From: Cunninghamella blakesleeana
Taxonomy: Eukaryota > Mucoromycota > Mucoromycetes > Mucorales > Cunninghamellaceae
Assembly (NCBI GenBank): GCA_017871115.1
Contig: JAFCIZ010000003.1
Coordinates: 249,001-313,000 of the forward strand
Length of the DNA stretch: 64,000 nt
Reading direction: 5' to 3'
The position numbers and the translations under genes are program-made. How positions within the stretch are numbered: position 1 is the first letter of the stretch; the number at the start of each line of letters is the position of its first letter. Shown piece after piece: positions 9,740-19,951 of the stretch. The notes beneath the pieces were generated by a model, which saw only the letters and a list, made by a program, of their open reading frames with translations, made no database searches and was not told the DNA's origin.

Positions 9740-12700
9740 ATAACAAATCCATTAACAACAATAATAATAATATTAGCAATAATAATCAAAATAATAACAA
9801 TAACTTTTATAAAAATAATAAAAACAATATAAAAGATAATAATACAAAAAATAATCAACAAAATATGAATGCAATATTTGATCAACATGAATTATGGGAT
9901 GAAAATGAATATACACATTATGATGATGAAGATCTTTATGCAGCTAGATTAGACAAACCACCTGCAGTTATACCTTCGTCTTCTAAGACTCCAAAAACAA
10001 TCAGCAAAGGAAAACAAAAATTAAATATAAATAATACATCTAAATTAATTGAAGATATTACTGAACAACAATTATCCCAACAAGATATGATTAATGATTA
10101 TATTATAGATAATATTATTGAACCAGAAAATAAAACAAAACGAAAACGACAACCACCATCTCCAGTGCAAATAAACTATAACATAGTAGATGATGTTTTT
10201 AAACAAAAAGCTAATATTGATGTTGGAGATTTAATTAAATCATCACATACTTTACGACGTCAATTATTAACTGCATGTAGACCTAAAAGAAAAGCAACAA
10301 AAATAAAAGATCAAACTGATACAACTGCAACAGACATACCATTAAATACATTAACTAACACAGAACTTACTACAACAGCAGCTTATACAAGTTTAATTAT
10401 TAATGATAAAAGAATAAGAGGATTGATTGATAGCGGTGCCTCGAAATCTTGCATGTCAAAATCAATGATGAAATTATTAGGTTTACAAATTGATGCTCCT
10501 TCTACTAATATCTTTATTTTAGGAAATGGTACAAAACAAGCAACTCTTGGAACAATACATGATGTACAAATACAAGTAACACCTGACATTATAATACCTG
10601 TTAATATGGAAGTATTACCTAAATGTCCTGCTCACTTGGTTTTAGGCAACAATTGGTTAAGTCATGCTCAAGCTCTTCTAAATTTTAGAACAAGTACTCT
10701 TAAAGTTTTGTATAAACATAAATCAGCTGAATTACCGATTACATTTTTAAAAGAAACAGATAAACCTTTAGTTACAATTAAATCAATTAATATTAATTAT
10801 CAATCTGCAAACTCAACACAAGATAATACAACAAAGGATACTAACGAAATAGATAATAATTTTGATACAACAAATAGTGATCTTGAAACAACAACAGACA
10901 CTGAAACTGATGATGATTGGGAACATGATGAATACTCTGATGAAGAAAATTATTATATGGAAGATGACGTTAGAATTAATATTGATCGTAATCAAAATGA
11001 AAATAGTTTAATTATATCTACTGGTATTCAAGGGATGACCATACCTCCTCATACAAATTGTCAATTCTATGTAAATCCTTCTATGCATACATCTGAACCT
11101 ATACTTCTTACTCAAGATGATCAAAATGCTATTGCTAATCCAAACGAATTTACATTAAATTTAATTAATAGATCTGATAATGATATTGATTTACCACCTC
11201 ATCATATAATTAGTGAATATTATAATTTAATGAATAATGATTGTGCATTAGAAGCTGATGATCTGAAAGGTTATGATATAGTTGAATCACTTGACATGAA
11301 TGGACTAACAGAAGAATTATTCAATATTGATAATATGGATGATGATGAAACACTGGATGAATCTCTTAAAGAAAAACTACAACTTGGAAATATACCTGAA
11401 GATTATAAAATTAAATTTTGGAAACTAATAAATCATTATCAAGATGTTTTTGACTGGAACAATGATAGGATGGGATGTACTACTATGATTGAACATGATA
11501 TAATTTTACAAGATAACACAGTACCCATTAGACATCGACCTTATCGTATGAGTCCAATGGAACAAGAATATTTAAAAAAGGAATTGGATCGACTATGTGA
11601 ATTGGGAATAATTAAGCCTGCTAATACACCTTATACTGCTCCTATTATATTAGTTAAGAAGAAAAATGGCGATTACAGAATGGTAGTAGACTATAGAAAA
11701 TTAAATGCACAGACTAAAGTAGATGCTTATCCATTACCTAGAATTGATGATCTTATTGATGAACTTGGTACTTCAAGTATATTTTCAGCTTTGGATCTTA
11801 GGTCAGGATTTCACCAAGTACCTCTAAAAAATAATAGTAAAGAACTAACTGGATTCGTCACAAAATTTGGCACTTATCAATATGAAATGCTACCAATGGG
11901 TTTAGTTAATAGTCCTGCAACATTCCAACGGTTAATAGATATATGTTTTAGATCAATGATTAATAGATGTCTAGTAGCCTATATAGATGATTTGAATGTA
12001 CACTCAAAAAGTATAGAACAACATTTAATAGATTTAGAAGAATTATTCAAATGTGCTCGTAAAGGTGGACTACTTTTTAATATAGAAAAATGTGTCTTCT
12101 TTAAAAATGAATTAAAATTCCTGGGATATATAATAACACAAGATGGAATAAAGACAGATCCAGCAAAAATAGAAAAAGTAAAAGATTTTCCTCAACCGAT
12201 AACAGTTAAACAAATCAGAGGATTTATTGGACTAGCTTCTTATTACAGGCGATTCATACAAAATTTTGCAGCAATAGCAAGACCTTTACACGATGTTACA
12301 AAAACAAAAAATAAATCACCTTGGACTGAAACAACAACAAAATCGTTTGAACTTTTAAAACAAAAATTAACAGAAGCACCAATTCTTAAAAGGGCTGATT
12401 TTAATAAACCATTTATAATTGTATGTGATGCATCTATGGAAGGATTAGGCTGTGTACTCTCACAATTGGATGATGACAATCAAGAACATCCAGTAGTATA
12501 TGCAAGCCGAGGTTTAAAGCAAAGTGAACAAAATTATAGTGCAACTAAACTAGAATGTCTGGCTCTCATATGGAGTTTACAAACCTTTAGACCATATCTT
12601 TTAGGAAAAAAGTTTACAGTCCTTTCTGATCATTCTCCTTTACGATGGCTAATAAAAGCACCTAAACCTACTGGTATGGTGGCAAGATGGATTACTTACT

Positions 12701-12783
12701 TGGCTGATTATGATTTTGAAATACAGTATCGTAGTGGGAAAAAACAACAGTCTGCAGATTTTCTTTCAAGACTTGGGTATTAA
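9697..12783 (+). CDS. pol: Pol of LTR-RT1: protease, reverse transcriptase, RNase H
   Basis: Read in the -1 frame from gag; 1029 codons from the slip site, with no ATG at its beginning. An Asn-rich linker comes first. The aspartic protease has LIDSGASKSCMS; the reverse transcriptase has VVDYRKLNAQT, the LPMGLVNSPATFQ block and the active site YIDD (VAYIDDLNVHS); RNase H has VCDASMEGLG, TKLECLALIWSLQ and LSDHSPLRWL. It stops right after RNase H (FLSRLGY), so integrase is not part of this protein. The RT type is Ty3/gypsy. It is clearly related to Pol of LTR-RT2/3 but much more diverged than those two are from each other. Confidence 0.93.
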   Translation, partial: LDRAIASNGQLEVPDNKSINNNNNNISNNNQNNNNNFYKNNKNNIKDNNTKNNQQNMNAIFDQHELWDENEYTHYDDEDLYAARLDKPPAVIPSSSKTPKTISKGKQKLNINNTSKLIEDITEQQLSQQDMINDYIIDNIIEPENKTKRKRQPPSPVQINYNIVDDVFKQKANIDVGDLIKSSHTLRRQLLTACRPKRKATKIKDQTDTTATDIPLNTLTNTELTTTAAYTSLIINDKRIRGLIDSGASKSCMSKSMMKLLGLQIDAPSTNIFILGNGTKQATLGTIHDVQIQVTPDIIIPVNMEVLPKCPAHLVLGNNWLSHAQALLNFRTSTLKVLYKHKSAELPITFLKETDKPLVTIKSININYQSANSTQDNTTKDTNEIDNNFDTTNSDLETTTDTETDDDWEHDEYSDEENYYMEDDVRINIDRNQNENSLIISTGIQGMTIPPHTNCQFYVNPSMHTSEPILLTQDDQNAIANPNEFTLNLINRSDNDIDLPPHHIISEYYNLMNNDCALEADDLKGYDIVESLDMNGLTEELFNIDNMDDDETLDESLKEKLQLGNIPEDYKIKFWKLINHYQDVFDWNNDRMGCTTMIEHDIILQDNTVPIRHRPYRMSPMEQEYLKKELDRLCELGIIKPANTPYTAPIILVKKKNGDYRMVVDYRKLNAQTKVDAYPLPRIDDLIDELGTSSIFSALDLRSGFHQVPLKNNSKELTGFVTKFGTYQYEMLPMGLVNSPATFQRLIDICFRSMINRCLVAYIDDLNVHSKSIEQHLIDLEELFKCARKGGLLFNIEKCVFFKNELKFLGYIITQDGIKTDPAKIEKVKDFPQPITVKQIRGFIGLASYYRRFIQNFAAIARPLHDVTKTKNKSPWTETTTKSFELLKQKLTEAPILKRADFNKPFIIVCDASMEGLGCVLSQLDDDNQEHPVVYASRGLKQSEQNYSATKLECLALIWSLQTFRPYLLGKKFTVLSDHSPLRWLIKAPKPTGMVARWITYLADYDFEIQYRSGKKQQSADFLSRLGY

Positions 12784-13411
12784 AAATAATAATAATAATA
12801 ATATTTAAAAAAAAAAAAAAAAGAATTATTATAAATTATATTTTTAATATACGTCCAAGGGAAATTGAAGACGATAAAAGCTAGACAAATATTAACATAA
12901 CAATTTATTATATTACAATTATTTTACAAAAGACAACATTCTACAACAATTATTATTATTTCAACAACACATACAACAAAAAGTTATATTTTACAATAGT
13001 TATATTATTTATTTACAACAGACATTTTATTTATTTACAACAGACATTTTATTTATTTACAACAATTAATTTTACTTTATACAACAATTATTTATATTAC
13101 AACAAATCTTTTATAACAGTTATTTAACAAACAATTATTTCAACAACATCAAAATTAAAAAAAAAAAAAAAAACAAACACACACAAAAAAAATATATATA
13201 TATATATATATATATCATTATTATTTGTCCAAAGGTGATTGAAGACATTAAAAGCTATATCCAAACTAACAAAATACATAATTATTACAACATAAATAAC
13301 ACTTACTAAATTATATTATTAAAGTAACTTACAACAAAGCCTAAACAACAAATCTAACAACAATAATAAAAACAACAAATTTATATAATTATACTTAAAA
13401 AAAAAAAAAAA
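12784..13411 (+). other. Pol-integrase spacer of LTR-RT1
   Basis: 628 bp with no long ORF. It holds A-runs of up to 17 nt, a (TA)n tract (about 13192-13214), three tandem copies of a 22-bp ATTTATTTACAACAGACATT-type unit (about 13009-13072), and two diverged copies of a motif reading GTCCAAGGGAAATTGAAGAC and GTCCAAAGGTGATTGAAGAC (from 12854 and 13228). The same spacer, reversed, is at 63582-64000. Confidence 0.75.
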
Positions 13412-14731
13412 ATGGACCAACAAACTATAGATAAATTAAAAGAATATCTTACTACATTAAAAATACCTGAAAACACAACAGCAAAAATGAAAAGATACTT
13501 ACAACGTAATTCACACAACTTTATCATTCGCAATAATAAATTATATAAGTTTAATATTTATCACCAAACCTTAAGACAAGTATTAAATAAACAAGAAGCC
13601 ATAGAAGCACTTTATATGTATCATCAACATCCTTTAGGTGGTCATATAGGTTATCACAATACTTTATATAAACTATCTATAAGATATTATTGGGATGGCA
13701 TGGCAAAAGATATACAAATATATATAAAAAAATGTCCAAGATGTCAATCAACTGGTTCAAGAAAGTTAAATGAATTCTTATATCCAATACCTGTCAAGTC
13801 AAAACCTTTTGAACAATGGGGATTAGACGTTAAACATGTTCCCACATCTAAAGGCGGTTATAGATATATTATTGCAGGAATAGATTATTTAACAAAATGG
13901 GTAGAAGCGCGTGCGCTACGTTATCAAACTACATCCGAAGTTGCTTTGTTTATTTATGAAGAAATAATATGTCGGCATGGTACTCCTCATTTAATTATAA
14001 CCGACAATGGTAAACCATTTATCAGTGACCTTATAAAGAAAGTTTGCTATCAATACAATATTCATCACAACACAATCTCAGTTGGAAATTCTCAAGCCAA
14101 TGGATTAATTGAAAAATTTAATTCTACACTTGGGACTATTATAAAAAAGGTAACTTCCACGGAAAAATCAATATGGGACCAATATCTACCATCAGTTCTA
14201 TTTTCTTATCGTTCAATCAGACAGGCATCTACTCAACAATCACCATTCTTTTTAACATACGGATATAATGTTAAAACCCCGTTCGATCAACATGACAAAC
14301 CTATAGATTTTAATTCTTATAATTTTGATACACAATTAAAATTACGTACAAATAAGGAAATTATATCACTCAATCAGATAAGATCGACAGCTGCAAAAAT
14401 GATAGAAAAATCTCAAGAAAACCAAAAACGGGCTATTGATAAAAAAGTTTTAAACAGTAATAGAGAATGGAAACCTGCATTTAGAATTGGGGATATAGTA
14501 ACATTATATACTGGTATAAAATCAAACTCTTGGTCTGGTAAGATTTCCGATATGTGGCAAGGAAAATATATAATACACCAATCACTTGGAAAGGGTACGT
14601 ATATAATAAAATCCTTGGATACAACAAGAACAAAATTAAGAAGAATACACGGAAACAGACTAAAAATATTGCAATTACCAGATGTATATTGGAATAATCA
14701 CGTAAATAAAACCTATGGATTGGACATATAA
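13412..14731 (+). CDS. Integrase of LTR-RT1, encoded separately
   Basis: A 439-residue retroviral-type integrase that would insert the cDNA. The HHCC zinc domain is at about residues 68-112 (HPLGGHIGYHN ... CPRCQS). The catalytic core has D (WGLDVKHVP), D (IITDNGKPF) and E (NGLIEKFNSTL). The C-terminal part holds a GPY/F-like region (WQGKYIIHQSLGKGTYIIKS); no chromodomain is visible. In most Ty3/gypsy elements integrase is the end of Pol; here it has its own ATG, preceded by 15 A residues, about 630 bp after the pol stop. How it is expressed is not evident (spliced or internal mRNA are possibilities). Confidence 0.93.
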   Translation: MDQQTIDKLKEYLTTLKIPENTTAKMKRYLQRNSHNFIIRNNKLYKFNIYHQTLRQVLNKQEAIEALYMYHQHPLGGHIGYHNTLYKLSIRYYWDGMAKDIQIYIKKCPRCQSTGSRKLNEFLYPIPVKSKPFEQWGLDVKHVPTSKGGYRYIIAGIDYLTKWVEARALRYQTTSEVALFIYEEIICRHGTPHLIITDNGKPFISDLIKKVCYQYNIHHNTISVGNSQANGLIEKFNSTLGTIIKKVTSTEKSIWDQYLPSVLFSYRSIRQASTQQSPFFLTYGYNVKTPFDQHDKPIDFNSYNFDTQLKLRTNKEIISLNQIRSTAAKMIEKSQENQKRAIDKKVLNSNREWKPAFRIGDIVTLYTGIKSNSWSGKISDMWQGKYIIHQSLGKGTYIIKSLDTTRTKLRRIHGNRLKILQLPDVYWNNHVNKTYGLDI

Positions 14732-15033
14732 AAAAAAAAAAAGAAAAGGATGATAATGAAATATATAAATATAATTAATAATGAAATTTAAAACATTAAT
14801 TCACGTGTTTACCCGAAAAACAATTTATATAATAACTACATCAAAATAATATACATAAAAGATAGACATAAAACAAAAAAAAAAAAAAGAAGTATATTTT
14901 TCAAACTACGAAAAAAAAAAAAATATATATATATATATATAAGAAAAAAAAAAAAAAATATTTTTTTATATATACATATTTCTTTTTGAAATAATTTACT
15001 TAATAATATCAAACTTTTTTAAAAAAAAAAAAA
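14732..15033 (+). other. Integrase-ORF3 spacer of LTR-RT1
   Basis: AT-rich, with six A-runs of 10-15 nt and an (AT)n tract near 14925-14941. A 13-nt A-run abuts the ORF3 ATG. No gene seen. Confidence 0.7.
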
Positions 15034-15492
15034 ATGGATATGCCATTCAATACCGAACGAGTCCTACTGGATGAAGATCCACTTTATGACGAAACACTAC
15101 AAGTATTGGCTGACTTTGACACTCTATCACAAGAAGAAACCTACAGGGCATTTATTAAATTTACATATCCTATGTATGTAAATGATCATGAAAAAATAAA
15201 AAAGTTGAAAATTAAGATGCAAACTACCTTCGCCAATCAACTCTGTCCAAGTATTATTTCACTCATTCATACTAAGTTACAAATTCCAAAGACACAAGAA
15301 GAACTCATCTTATATAAGATAGAAAGATCAAAATTACTTGGAGGATTGCTCACTGGTATTGGAAATAAAAAGTTTAACAAGATTTTCTGCAGAAGGGTAA
15401 ATCGTCATGATCATTGGACTGAAGAAGAATTCGATAAAGCTGGAGGTCCATCTTTTGTTGACGTCGGAGGTGTTAGCAATAATGCTCTTTAA
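15034..15492 (+). CDS. ORF3 of LTR-RT1, unknown function
   Basis: 152 codons; I do not recognise the family. It is a diverged, shorter relative of ORF3 in LTR-RT2 and LTR-RT3: shared points are I-P-spaced helices, a K-E-R-x-x-L-x-x-L pattern, GxxxFNK, and HDHWT followed by GGPS near the end. No signal peptide, membrane segment or cysteine cluster is visible, so it does not look like an envelope protein. Its last 22 nt lie inside the 3' LTR, and the purine-rich GTCGGAGG just before the LTR is part of its coding sequence. Position between integrase and 3' LTR is that of retroviral accessory or env genes. Confidence 0.8.
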   Translation: MDMPFNTERVLLDEDPLYDETLQVLADFDTLSQEETYRAFIKFTYPMYVNDHEKIKKLKIKMQTTFANQLCPSIISLIHTKLQIPKTQEELILYKIERSKLLGGLLTGIGNKKFNKIFCRRVNRHDHWTEEEFDKAGGPSFVDVGGVSNNAL

Positions 15493-16218
15493 TATTTTTT
15501 TTTTCCTTATTTGGGCCTGATTTTGTGTTACTGGTGCCATGACTCCAGAGCCATAACTCCAGTGTCATGACTCCGGTGCTATGACTCCAGCGTCATGACT
15601 CCGGTGCTATGACTCCAGCGTCATGACTCCAAACTTTATTTTATCTCTCCTCACTCTCATAAATTTTTAATTTTTATCTTTTTTTTTTGTATAAATAGAA
15701 TCATTTTTTTTCTCTTTCTTTCTCTTAAATTGTCAAATTTTTATAATAAATTATTATCTATTAAATAATTATTGAACTTGTCCACTTTATAAATCATATT
15801 TTATAATTTTAACTTATTTTACTTATAACTTATTCAAATTACTGAATTTATCTATTTTTTTATAACAAACTATATCATTTTATTTTTTTATTTTATATTT
15901 ATTTACTTAAATATATTTTTCAACAATTCAAATTTAAATTACTTTATAAATTTTCTTATTATATTTATTTTACATTGCGGTTACTGAAATCTCTCTTTAA
16001 TCCTGCAATTATATTACACCTTTTAAAATTTTTATTTTTTTATTTCTTTATTTTTTACTTTATTTTATTTTATTTTTTTATTCCTTTATATTAAGTCGTT
16101 CTACTTATAAAACAGGAACTGGTGCTCACTGGAATTATATTATACATATCAAATATTACTTATAATACTCATTCCTCATTTCAAAAAAAATAAATCTTAA
16201 ACAAAAACCCACACAACA
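15471..16218 (+). repeat. 3' LTR of LTR-RT1
   Basis: 748 bp, almost identical to the 5' LTR (one base shorter, apparently in a T-run), followed by the ATAC target duplication at 16219-16222. Confidence 0.95.
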
Positions 16219-16222
16219 ATAC

Positions 16223-16277
16223 AAACTCTCTTATTTTATTTTAACAAAAATAACTCTTACCAAAAACACACACAACA
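16223..16277 (+). repeat. LTR remnant, right piece
   Basis: Continues the remnant at 5965-6082 and ends in ACACACAACA. The same sequence (TTATTTTATTTTAACAAAAA, then TAACTCTTACC) recurs at 31370-31420 and, reversed, near 43853-43884. Confidence 0.7.
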
Positions 16278-16281
16278 CTAT

Positions 16282-16916
16282 TGTTATGAAGTGGATTCGT
16301 TTGGATCACTTCAAAAACGGTGTTTAAATTTTAAACCTTATTTTATACTTTTACCTTTCATGGGAAGATAAAAAGTTTATATATTACTTTTACTTTCTCT
16401 TGGAAGATAAAAAGTTCTATACTTTTACCTTCTCTCAGAAGATAAAAAGTCAAACCTTATTTCTAAAAAATAGTATAAATACTCGACATTTTTATTTTTA
16501 TTTTTAAAAAATCAGTTAATTTGAAATAAAGATTTATATATATTAAATTCTCTTAACTCATCTTTTTAGCTAAAGATTATATTTACTTTATATTAATATT
16601 GTTGATTACTATCCAATATTATTTTATATTATATTATTATAATAATCGTTGATCTTTATCCGATATTATATTTATTTTATTTTAATTTTATTATTTTGTC
16701 TATATAATTGTTGATCTTTATCCAATTATATAATTTATTTTATTTTATTTTATTATTTTATTTTTATTTTAAACTATCAATCTAAACTAAGTTGTATCTA
16801 CTTATAAAACAAGATACTGGTGCTCACTGACAACTAAACTAAACTATAAAACTATCTACTTTCCAAAACTATAAAAGGAAATTCTATTTTTCAAACAACC
16901 AAAAATTTACACAACA
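16282..16916 (+). repeat. 5' LTR of LTR-RT2
   Basis: 635 bp. Its first 40 or so bases equal the end of ORF3. It carries three GAAGATAAAAAGT repeats, a TATA-like GTATAAATAC near 16485, three GTTGATCTTTATCC-type repeats, and TTATAAAAC followed by TGGTGCTCACTG (16818-16829). Confidence 0.95.
16340..16460 (+). promoter_or_regulatory. Triple GAAGATAAAAAGT repeat in U3 of LTR2
   Basis: Three imperfect 35-45-bp units, each a pyrimidine-rich TTTTACCTTTC-like stretch followed by GAAGATAAAAAGT. AGATAA is a GATA-factor core; an activator array is inferred. The same array is in the 3' LTR (about 24011-24121). Confidence 0.5.
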
Positions 16917-16921
16917 TATTT

Positions 16922-16939
16922 TGGTGCTCACTGGCGGGG
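16922..16939 (+). promoter_or_regulatory. Primer-binding site of LTR-RT2
   Basis: TGGTGCTCACTGGCGGGG, 5 nt after the LTR; identical to the sites in LTR-RT1 and LTR-RT3. Confidence 0.75.
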
Positions 16940-16983
16940 TAATACTAAAAACCGGGGAAACACTAATTATCGAAGAATAACTA

Positions 16984-18665
16984 CACCTAAAGGCAAAACT
17001 GATCACGGTTTTTTGATTTTTTAGTTATTTTTGATTGGACTTGATTTTGTACTAAATATTCAAATACAAGTTTAATTATTTATTTTCTTTAAATGTATCC
17101 TCACATGATTGACTTTTCTTTCATGCAGTAATACAAATACTATTAATGTGTTTATTATGTATAAAATGCATTTTAAAATTTTTATTTCTAGTTTTTATAA
17201 ATCTGTAAAAAAATACAACTTCATACAATAACTGATATCTACTGTTTAATAATGTATATGATCACCTTTATTTTGTATTACTAAATCGCACCTCTTAGGC
17301 ATGGAATGGATAACAGTTTTAGCCATATTGTTCATAGCCGGAGAATCCCAAATGACTTGAATACGTTCCCACAAATCATCCAATGATACAGCAGGTTCAG
17401 CATACTTTTCATGTAACAATTGCTTTAGATAAGCCCACATGTTTTCAATGGGATTTAAATCAGGAGAGTACGTAGGCCAATAAAGTAAATCCACATTGTT
17501 TTTTTTGTACCATTCTTGGGATGCTTTTGCTGTATGTTTAGGATCTTTATCTTGCAACAATTTAACCTGTGATTTGTCAAAGTTATACCATTCTACAGTT
17601 TTTATAAATTCGTCATTCATGATATCTATAAACAATTGCGTATCCATGGTCGAATCTATTCTAGTCAAGTAACCGACACCTTGCGCTGTTATACAACCCC
17701 AAAGGCATACTGAACCTCCACCACCTTTTGGCACTTCATATACTTCATGTGGTTTTGTTGGCCTATTTCTTTCTCCCCACACCCACTGATAGCCTTCTCC
17801 ACCAAACCTGTGCACCCTAGTTTCGTCAGCAAAGATTACTTTATCCCAATCACTAGAGTCCCAACCACCATACATTTTTGCAAACTGCAAACGGTTTTTT
17901 TTGACATCACGTGATATTGGAAATACTTTTCTTTTTTTATGAGCAAAAAGGTTTCGAGATTTAAGGAACCTACGAATAGTCCGAAGGCTTGCATCACTAA
18001 TATTATTATACTTTAAATATCTCTGAGTTTCAACAGCATTGATAACCTTCCCCGTTTTAATAGATCTAGCAATTAAATTAGAGGTATGTTTGGATATTTT
18101 TTTTGGTCGACCACCGTGACATGTTTTTATTGGCCCAATTGACTGTCTAATTTTTGATATTTCCCCAACAGATATATTATATTTTTCTGCTATTGCCCTA
18201 TGAGTATCACCATGTTTTATTGCATCAGTTATATATTGTTTCTTTTGTCTTGTAATATAAGTCATATTAATAAAATATCAAGTATTTGATCACAGTAAAA
18301 CTTATGCAATTTAAAAATAAATGTAAAGAGAAAAAGAAGAAGGTTAAAATAAATATACAAAATACAGAATATAAATATTTGAAGAAATAAAATATTGACC
18401 GATTTGAAACAGGCCATGGAGGTTTAAATAATAACACAAACTTTTTTTTAAAAATCACCGATCCGGAAATTTTGGATTTTTTTTTTTAAATTAATTTAAT
18501 TTCCATTTATTGACCGTGGACTTTAAACCATATTGTTTCAAAATATAGAGTATTAGTTAAGGAAAATTTATCACCCATCAACATATTTCTTTTAGTTGTA
18601 TTAAATAAAATATAATGCCAAACAATCAAAAAAGCGAGCACCGTGATCAGTTTTGCCTCTAGGTG
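16984..18665 (-). mobile_element. Complete TcF2 Tc1/mariner element
   Basis: 1682 bp; ends CACCTAAAGGCAAAACTGAT and CACCTAGAGGCAAAACTGAT inward; TA at 16982-16983 and 18666-18667. LTR-RT3 provides the uninterrupted site (AATAACTAAATCTATA near 25260), which confirms the TA duplication. Confidence 0.96.
17246..18265 (-). CDS. TcF Tc1-type transposase
   Basis: Intact, 339 residues, DD34E: D147 (FADETRVHRFG), D239 (LLQDKDPKH) and E274 (SPDLNPIENMW). The motif after the second Asp is QDKD where other families here have QDND, in every TcF copy. The first HTH is around KYNISVGEISKIRQS. The protein is identical to the copy at 34637-35656 and differs by one residue from 45456-46475, so TcF has moved recently. 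Confidence 0.95.
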   Translation of the reverse strand: MTYITRQKKQYITDAIKHGDTHRAIAEKYNISVGEISKIRQSIGPIKTCHGGRPKKISKHTSNLIARSIKTGKVINAVETQRYLKYNNISDASLRTIRRFLKSRNLFAHKKRKVFPISRDVKKNRLQFAKMYGGWDSSDWDKVIFADETRVHRFGGEGYQWVWGERNRPTKPHEVYEVPKGGGGSVCLWGCITAQGVGYLTRIDSTMDTQLFIDIMNDEFIKTVEWYNFDKSQVKLLQDKDPKHTAKASQEWYKKNNVDLLYWPTYSPDLNPIENMWAYLKQLLHEKYAEPAVSLDDLWERIQVIWDSPAMNNMAKTVIHSMPKRCDLVIQNKGDHIHY

Positions 18666-18775
18666 TAAATCTATAAAAAGAATATAATCAAGAATACTTA
18701 AATTCAAGTTAAACAATTACTTTAAAAATACACAAACTTTATCATCCTATTTCAAAAACTTATCTTTATATTCCA

Positions 18776-19912
18776 ATGGAAAATCCACAAAAATCAAGTA
18801 TCGAGCAAACCGCGTTGGAAAATCATGATCATCACCATGATCCTAACCTTGCTGCTAAGCTGAAGCTTAATCTTTTAACTTTTTCAGGTTCTGATGACGA
18901 AGACTTTCGTTATTTTGAAAAGTCCTTGGAAAACTATTTTAAATTATCTAGAGTTGGTATGGATAGAAGGGCAATTATCTTGAAGGTGCAATTGTCTGGT
19001 CCTGCTGAATTCTATTTTGAACAATTAGAACAAGATCCAAATATGGCTAATGACTATCAAAAATTGATGAATGCTTTAAGGGAAAAGTATGTCACCAAAG
19101 AATTGATATTATCATACGAAATTGCACTTGGTACCATTAAACAAGGCAATGATGAAAGACCAAAGAACTTTTTGGCACGTATCCAAGAAATGGCAAGATT
19201 GGCACAATTAAAAGATGATCATATTATATTGATGAGATTCCGTGCTGGTTTAAAAGAAGAAATCAGAATGCACTGTATGGATCAAGGTGCTGAAACATTG
19301 AATCAATGGTATAACTATGCTGAAAATTGGTGGAAGACAAGACACATACAATTATTACCATCTGTATGTAATCTTACCAATGCTAACAGATTTGCTGGAG
19401 GCCATAAAAAGAAGTCAAATAATAATAATTATGGTGATTATAATGGCAATACATCATTAAATACAGCTGAACATGTTGATGGAGAATCTGCATTCATGCA
19501 AAAACTTTTAGGTCATATGGAAAAATTGATAAACACCAAATTGGAAGACAAAAGAGGTTCGTACAATAACCAAAGAAACAACAACAATAATAATCGTAAC
19601 AATCAATCATATAATGGACCTAATAATTATAACAGAAATAATAATCAAAAATACAGAAATAATCAGTATAACAATTATCGTCAATATAATAATAATAACA
19701 ACAACAATAATCATAATTATAACAATCAATATTTACCTGAAGATAATTATAATAACAGAGATTATTATCATCAAGGAAATCAAATGCAAAATAACAATAA
19801 TTATAATCCACAATATAATTATCCACAACAAAATCCTTATAATAATCCATCAAATAATAATCCACCAAATAATAATCAAAATAACACACCAGTTAATGGT
19901 TCAAAAAACTAA
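18776..19912 (+). CDS. gag: Gag of LTR-RT2
   Basis: 378 residues. Capsid pattern DFRYFEKSLENYFKLS, NFLARIQEMARLAQLKDDH, ILMRFRAGLKEEIR in the first 200 residues. The last 120 residues are dominated by Asn and Tyr with Pro and Gln, without zinc knuckles. It ends with TAA inside the frameshift site. About 99% identical to Gag of LTR-RT3 (four differences seen). Confidence 0.94.
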   Translation: MENPQKSSIEQTALENHDHHHDPNLAAKLKLNLLTFSGSDDEDFRYFEKSLENYFKLSRVGMDRRAIILKVQLSGPAEFYFEQLEQDPNMANDYQKLMNALREKYVTKELILSYEIALGTIKQGNDERPKNFLARIQEMARLAQLKDDHIILMRFRAGLKEEIRMHCMDQGAETLNQWYNYAENWWKTRHIQLLPSVCNLTNANRFAGGHKKKSNNNNYGDYNGNTSLNTAEHVDGESAFMQKLLGHMEKLINTKLEDKRGSYNNQRNNNNNNRNNQSYNGPNNYNRNNNQKYRNNQYNNYRQYNNNNNNNNHNYNNQYLPEDNYNNRDYYHQGNQMQNNNNYNPQYNYPQQNPYNNPSNNNPPNNNQNNTPVNGSKN

Positions 19913-19951
19913 ATAGGGCAATTGTTACAGATGGTCAATTGGAAATCCCTA
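19903..19951 (+). other. -1 ribosomal frameshift site (gag-pol) of LTR-RT2
   Basis: A AAA AAC (19903-19909), then stop TAA, then a hairpin: TAGGG (19914-19918) with CCCTA (19947-19951) and CAATTG (19919-19924) with CAATTG (19936-19941). Spacer and loop lengths equal those of LTR-RT1; the outermost pair is T-A here and C-G there. Confidence 0.83.

Larger units (their letters stand above)
6083..16218 (+). mobile_element. LTR-RT1: Ty3/gypsy-type retrotransposon with a separate integrase ORF
   Basis: LTRs of 749 and 748 bp (TGTTAGCA ... CACACAACA) are flanked by ATAC (6079-6082 and 16219-16222). Order: LTR, primer-binding site, gag, -1 frameshift, pol (protease, reverse transcriptase, RNase H), a spacer of about 630 bp, integrase, ORF3, LTR. 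It is about 8.47 kb without the nested TcA1 (6956-8616). The reading frames are open, so apart from TcA1 in the leader it looks recently active. Confidence 0.93.

Noticed and set aside
18267..18458. 63-codon hydrophobic ORF upstream of TcF transposase
   Set aside because: It lies in the T-rich leader of TcF. It recurs only because TcF copies are near-identical (35658-35849, 45263-45454) and has no coding features beyond Phe-rich translation.
19620..19889. Antisense and +1-frame ORFs over the Asn-rich part of Gag
   Set aside because: Low-complexity AAT/AAC repeats are open in several frames; these are shadows of gag.
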